Source: Streptosporangiaceae bacterium (GTDB lineage: Bacteria > Actinomycetota > Actinomycetes > Streptosporangiales > Streptosporangiaceae). From it: 53,579 nucleotides of DNA. Of the stretch, positions 49,834-53,579 are shown in pieces; the stretch's first letter is position 1, and every line of letters starts with the position of its first letter. The notes under the pieces were generated by a model, which had not been told where the DNA came from, ran no database searches, and was given only the letters and a program-made list of their open reading frames with translations. The position numbers and the translations under genes were made by a program. Where the stretch lies: NCBI GenBank assembly GCA_025964695.1, contig JAOPYK010000283.1:1-53579 (forward strand), written 5' to 3'.

Positions 49834-50859
49834 CTAGGGGATGTGGGGCTTCCCGTCGTTGACGAGCACCATCCAGACCTGGCCGGTGGCGAACGTCATC
49901 GGGGCGCCGGCGGCGGTGGTGAAGGTGGTGCCCTTGTCCTCCGAGGGACGCGACCAGGTGGTGTCGTAGGCCTTGCCGTCGCGCAGCACCAGGGCCTTGC
50001 CGGTCCCCGTCGTGTGGATGAGGGGCGTGTAGCTGCCCAGGAAGTCGTGGAACTGTGAACGCTCGGTCTTGGCGTACTGGATCACCACGGTCTGGCCGCC
50101 CAGCACGCCGCCCTCGGCGGCGGTGTTGCGGGTGCCGTTGTGCGCGGTCAGCCAGCGCTTCTCCTTCGCCGACCAGGTGAAGGTCAACGTCTCGGCGGGC
50201 CACTTGGCGGTGAAGCTCTTCAGCGGCCGCCCGCCCGCCGGGGCGGCACCGAAGCGGAACCCGATGTCGCGCGGGCCGGTCGCCTTGGGGGCCTGCTTGA
50301 GCAGCGCCTTCGGGCTGGTGAACAGGTTGTAGGGCGCCGGCCGGCCGCCCACCCGGAAGTAGGAGCCGCCGCCGTTGTCCTGCGAGATGTCGTAGAGCGG
50401 AGCCCGCCGGATGTAGGGCTTCATCTTGCTCTGCACTCCCGAGAAGGCGAACGCGGGCCGGCCGAACTGGCGCAGGATGTGCAGGTCGGAGATGCGGGCG
50501 CTGCGGACCGGGCCGAGCCTGGACGGGAGCTTGGAGGAGAAGACGGCCATGATCCGGGTCTCCCCGCCCTCGACCTGCTCGACGTAGACGATGTCGGCGG
50601 AGCTCAGGCCCTGCTGCGGATGCGACGGACGGGTGTTGTCGATCTTGACGGCGAGCACGGGGTTGTTGAGGCCGCTGGTGCCGCCGGTGAAGGGATTCAC
50701 GGTCGGGGCCGTCGGGGTCGGGGTTGGGCTGGGGGCCGGGCTGACCGCCGCGACCGGCGGATCCGCCTTCTTCGCGGTGCTGCCTCCGCAGGCGGCAGGC
50801 ACCCCGGCGAGCACGGCGATCCCCAGCACAGCGGTCACACGGCGTGACAGAATCCGCAC
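49834..50859 (-). CDS. DUF3048-domain lipoprotein
   Basis: 341 residues: a basic start and hydrophobic segment ending in VPAACGG, a lipobox-like site that puts the lipid on the Cys near residue 24, then a Pro/Thr/Ala linker and a DUF3048 domain with NPVLAVKIDNTRPSHPQQGL, SSADIVYVEQVEGGETR and LGPVRSAR. DUF3048 proteins are exported and of unknown function. GTG 50859 has GGGAG six bases upstream. It lies between the LemA-like gene and pdxS. Confidence 0.87.
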   Translation of the reverse strand: MRILSRRVTAVLGIAVLAGVPAACGGSTAKKADPPVAAVSPAPSPTPTPTAPTVNPFTGGTSGLNNPVLAVKIDNTRPSHPQQGLSSADIVYVEQVEGGETRIMAVFSSKLPSRLGPVRSARISDLHILRQFGRPAFAFSGVQSKMKPYIRRAPLYDISQDNGGGSYFRVGGRPAPYNLFTSPKALLKQAPKATGPRDIGFRFGAAPAGGRPLKSFTAKWPAETLTFTWSAKEKRWLTAHNGTRNTAAEGGVLGGQTVVIQYAKTERSQFHDFLGSYTPLIHTTGTGKALVLRDGKAYDTTWSRPSEDKGTTFTTAAGAPMTFATGQVWMVLVNDGKPHIP

Positions 50860-50932
50860 TAAATCTCCCTTTCTCCGGGAACAAGCGCAGAGACTAGCCG
50901 AACCTCCCAATTCAGACGTGTCGGAAAATCGA

Positions 50933-51475
50933 TTAGGTCTTGGGAGGAACGTCGTCGATCTCAAAGAATTCCGGCAACGGGGCGCGGCCGGCCAGCGGCA
51001 GGACCCGTGAGAGCAGCTTGCGCCGGGCGCTCCTGATCGCCGCCACCGCGTCGTTGTAGAAGCGCCGGGCGAAGGAGACCTTCTGCGCTGCCTCCTCCAG
51101 CTCGGCCAGCAGCGCCAGCCCGTCGCCGTGCGCGTGATCCGACGACAGCGCCCCGCGGAAGCCCGGCTGCTCGACGACCGCGCGCAGGGCCCGGGACAGG
51201 TCGCTCTCGGCGAACTCCCGCCGCTCGTTGTCGGCGGTACGGGCCTCGTGCGCGGCGGTGGCGAGCACCAGGCTGGTGGCCGGATCGAGCAGCCGGGACG
51301 CGGCCATCTCCAGCGCGACGGCGGCCCGGCGCACCAGCACGGCGTCCAGCGCCGCCCGGGCGCTCTCCACCCGGACGTGCAGCCGGTCCAGCCGCGAGGC
51401 GCGCCAGGAGATGTACATCCCGAGCACAATCAGGACCGCAAGGACCAGGAACGTGTCCAACAGCCAATCCGGCAT
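50933..51475 (-). CDS. LemA-like single-pass membrane protein
   Basis: 180 residues: a membrane segment at about 5-23, then helices with the pattern SRLDRLHVRVESARAALDAVLVRR, like the N-terminal part of LemA proteins, and the repeated ARRFYNDAVAAIRSARRKL seen in LemA helix 4. It ends FEIDDVPPKT. Function unknown. The ATG shares one base with the pimA stop (TGATG); a GTG one codon upstream is an alternative. It is in a coupled run patA-pimA-this gene. Confidence 0.75.
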   Translation of the reverse strand: MPDWLLDTFLVLAVLIVLGMYISWRASRLDRLHVRVESARAALDAVLVRRAAVALEMAASRLLDPATSLVLATAAHEARTADNERREFAESDLSRALRAVVEQPGFRGALSSDHAHGDGLALLAELEEAAQKVSFARRFYNDAVAAIRSARRKLLSRVLPLAGRAPLPEFFEIDDVPPKT

Positions 51476-52635
51476 CACGCACCGACGCCGGACTCGACGA
51501 CTCCGTCACTGCCGACGACCACGGTCTCGTACACCCGGAGCACGTCGCGGGCCACCCTGGACCAGTCGTAGGCGCGCACCGCGGTGCGCGCCTCTGCCGA
51601 CAGCTGCTTGCGGCGGGAAGGGTCGTCGAGCAGCTCACCGGCGGCTTGCGCCAGCGCCGCGGCGTCGCCCACCGGGAATACCGCCCCGGCCCGGCCGTCC
51701 AGCAGCACCCTCCGGAAGGCCTCGATGTCGCTGGCCAGGATCGGCGCGCCCGCCGACATCGCCTCGGTCAGCACGATCCCGAAGCTCTCCCCGCCCAGGT
51801 TGGGCGCCACGAACACGTCCACCGAGTGATAGGCGCGGATCTTGTCCTCCTCGCTGATGAGGCCGAGGACGACGACCCGGTCGCGCAGCTCCGGCGAGAT
51901 CCTGGAGACCACGTCGTCGGCGTCGCCGGGGCCGGCCAGCAGCAGGCGCAGACCCGGCCGCTCCCGGCCCAGCGTCTCGAAGGCGCGCAGCAGCACCTGC
52001 AGGCCCTTGCGGGGCTCGTCCATCCGCCCGAGGAAGCCCAGCGCCCCGCCGTCCGCGCCGTAGGCCCGCTCGGTCCGGCCGGACCAGCCCGGCAGCGGGT
52101 CGGCCATGGCGTACCGCTCGATGGCCACCCCGTTGGGAATGAGCACGGCGTCGCCGCCCAGATGCTCGACCAGGGTGTTGCGGGCGGCCTCCGACACGGC
52201 GATCCGGCCGGTGACCTTCTCCAGTGCGCTCTGCAGGATGGGAGCGGTCACCGAGACAACGCGGGATCGCTCGTACGATGCGTGGAAGGTGCCGACGATG
52301 GGCCCGTCGGCGGCCCAGCAGGCGAGCAGGCCCAGCGACGGCGCGGCGGGCTCGTGCACGTGCAGCACGTCGAAGTCGCCCTCCCGGATCCAGCGCCGCA
52401 CCCGGCTCGCCGACAGGAATCCAAACGACAGGCGCGCCACGGATCCGTTGTACGGGACCGGGACCGCGCGCCCGGCGGAGACCGCGTAGTAGGGCAGCGG
52501 GGCGTCGTCGTCCGCGGGCGTGATGACCGACACCTCGTGGCCGGTGGCGATCAGGGCCTCAGCCAGGTCGCGCACGTGCTGCTGTACGCCGCCGGGGACG
52601 TTCCAGGTATACGGGCAGACGATCCCGATCTTCAC
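51475..52635 (-). CDS. pimA: Phosphatidylinositol alpha-mannosyltransferase
   Basis: Transfers the first mannose from GDP-mannose to phosphatidylinositol at the inner face of the membrane. A GT-B, GT4-family protein of 386 residues: GGVQQHV (15-21), His118 (GTFHASYERS, matching His118 of M. smegmatis PimA), GRMDEPRKG (203-211) with Arg204 and Lys210, and GGESFGIVLTEA (281-292) with Glu283 for the nucleotide sugar. GTG 52635 has GGAGG four bases upstream and overlaps the patA stop (GTGA). Confidence 0.93.
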   Translation of the reverse strand: MKIGIVCPYTWNVPGGVQQHVRDLAEALIATGHEVSVITPADDDAPLPYYAVSAGRAVPVPYNGSVARLSFGFLSASRVRRWIREGDFDVLHVHEPAAPSLGLLACWAADGPIVGTFHASYERSRVVSVTAPILQSALEKVTGRIAVSEAARNTLVEHLGGDAVLIPNGVAIERYAMADPLPGWSGRTERAYGADGGALGFLGRMDEPRKGLQVLLRAFETLGRERPGLRLLLAGPGDADDVVSRISPELRDRVVVLGLISEEDKIRAYHSVDVFVAPNLGGESFGIVLTEAMSAGAPILASDIEAFRRVLLDGRAGAVFPVGDAAALAQAAGELLDDPSRRKQLSAEARTAVRAYDWSRVARDVLRVYETVVVGSDGVVESGVGA

Positions 52636-53528
52636 AGGTCCTCCACCCACACCCGTTGCAGCATGTGCCAGTCCTCGGGATGGGCGGCGATCCCCTCTTC
52701 GTAGGCGCGGGCGAGCTCTTGGGTCATCGCGGTGACCTTGTCCTGCCGGGTGCCGTCGTCGGGCACGGGGATCTCCTCGTGTACACGGGTTCCCCAGCCC
52801 TTCCCTTCGTACCACAAGGTGACCGGCATCAGGGCCGCTCCGGTCTGCAGGGCCAGTGCCGCGGGTCCCCCGGGCAGCCGGGCGGGCCGGCCGAAGAACC
52901 CGACCTCGACTCCGGTGCCGCTCAGGTCCCGGTCCGCGACCAGGCAGACGGGCTTGCCGGCGCGGAGCCGGCGGGCGAGCGTGCCGAACACCGTCGCGCC
53001 GGAGCCGGTCAGCGGCAGGACCTCCATGCCCAGGCCCTGGCGGAAGGCCACGAAGCGCTCGAACAGCGACTCCGGCTTGAGCCGTTCCTGGACGGTGGTG
53101 AAGGGGTAGCCGCTGTAGACCAGCCAGGCGCCGGCCTGCTCGTAGTTGCCCATGTGCGGCAGCGCCAGGATCACGCCCCGGCCGGAGTCGAGGGTCGCGA
53201 AGAGCTTCTCGTGGCCCGTGATGTTCATCCCGGCGACGATCCGCTCGCGGCTCATCTCGGGCAGCCGGAAGACCTCCAGCCAGTAGCGCAGGTAGGACCG
53301 CATGACCCGTTTGCTGAGCATCCGGATCTCGTCGTCGACGGCGTCCTTGCCGAGGACCCGGGACAGGTTCTTCTCGAGCTGCCGGACGCCCCGGCCGCGG
53401 CGCCGCCACGTCCGGTCGGCGATCATGGTGAAGGCCAGTCTGGCGGACCGCTCGGGCATCTTGCGGACGACCGTCCAGCCGAGGACGTACGCCGCGTCGA
53501 CGAAATAGTCCTTGCGGGGGGCCTTCAT
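52632..53528 (-). CDS. patA: Phosphatidylinositol mannoside acyltransferase
   Basis: Adds palmitate to the mannose of PIM1/PIM2. 298 residues of the LpxL/HtrB-like family with the catalytic H-x4-E motif HMGNYE (125-130) and a following VADRDLSGTGVEV block. The N terminus is amphipathic and no clear membrane segment is seen, as in membrane-surface acyltransferases. ATG 53528 overlaps the stop of the gene at the right edge (ATGA). With pimA it forms the start of PIM synthesis. Confidence 0.9.
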   Translation of the reverse strand: MKAPRKDYFVDAAYVLGWTVVRKMPERSARLAFTMIADRTWRRRGRGVRQLEKNLSRVLGKDAVDDEIRMLSKRVMRSYLRYWLEVFRLPEMSRERIVAGMNITGHEKLFATLDSGRGVILALPHMGNYEQAGAWLVYSGYPFTTVQERLKPESLFERFVAFRQGLGMEVLPLTGSGATVFGTLARRLRAGKPVCLVADRDLSGTGVEVGFFGRPARLPGGPAALALQTGAALMPVTLWYEGKGWGTRVHEEIPVPDDGTRQDKVTAMTQELARAYEEGIAAHPEDWHMLQRVWVEDL

Positions 53529-53579
53529 ACCTGAGCCTGCTCGTTCGCGACGGCCTGCTTGTGCACGACGGCGAACCGC
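53525..53579 (-). CDS. C-terminal end of an upstream gene, probably phosphatidylinositol phosphate synthase
   Basis: Only the last 17 codons are in the window: RFAVVHKQAVANEQAQV and a TGA that overlaps the patA ATG by four bases. The pgsA-patA-pimA order of actinobacteria makes a CDP-alcohol phosphatidyltransferase the best guess. The tail alone has no diagnostic motif, so the identity rests on synteny. Confidence 0.5.
   Translation of the reverse strand, partial: RFAVVHKQAVANEQAQV

Overview
The window is about 53.6 kb of high-GC DNA with strong G/C preference at third codon positions, many GTG starts and dense gene packing. This fits an actinomycete chromosome. The family mix (SigE-type sigma factor, PimA/PatA, DUF6928, DUF6167, MltG) and the gene order suggest a filamentous actinobacterium, perhaps Streptosporangiales. 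That placement is inference from remembered synteny, not a database result. Most of the window is conserved core. I see no tRNA, rRNA, CRISPR array, insertion sequence, integrase or prophage gene.

Layout, left to right. 1-375 is a non-coding flank with a strong leftward promoter. 376-10950 (minus strand) holds tyrS, a 3-methyladenine DNA glycosylase and the arginine pathway argCJBDFR-GH. argC through argR overlap by 4 bases or fewer at every junction, and a candidate ArgR operator lies over the argC promoter. 11120-12839 (plus) is a SigE-like sigma factor with a membrane-anchored partner. 12879-22287 (minus) carries pheST, a PAS histidine kinase without a response regulator, a STAS protein, a TrmH-type RNA methylase, the infC-rpmI-rplT translation operon (AUC start on infC) and aroE. 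22284-29065 (minus) carries mltG, ruvX, alaS, two small proteins (DUF6167, DUF948-like), a broken reading frame and rarA.

29189-29770 (plus) is a DinB-like protein with a promoter suited to a leaderless mRNA. 29844-32033 (minus) holds a DUF349 protein with a duplicated 5' end and a membrane-anchored cyclophilin. 32281-36026 (plus) is a metallo-beta-lactamase-fold hydrolase, hisS and aspS. 36078-46647 (minus) is rel, apt, secF, secD, yajC, ruvB, ruvA, ruvC, a YebC-family regulator and pdxT. 46698-53579 (minus) holds a GT87 mannosyltransferase-like protein and a DUF6928 protein lying between pdxT and pdxS, then a DUF3048 lipoprotein, a LemA-like membrane protein, pimA, patA and the last codons of the gene before patA, probably pgsA.

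Together the genes cover arginine synthesis, tRNA charging (Tyr, Phe, Ala, His, Asp), translation initiation, stringent response, purine salvage, Sec translocation, Holliday-junction processing, pyridoxal phosphate synthesis and phosphatidylinositol mannoside assembly. I did not find a clear new system. The best leads are an infC leader that could mask its own Shine-Dalgarno site, the duplicated start region of the DUF349 gene, a frame broken at a G7 run behind rarA, the split pdxS/pdxT pair, and a 9-base motif repeated at three operon junctions.
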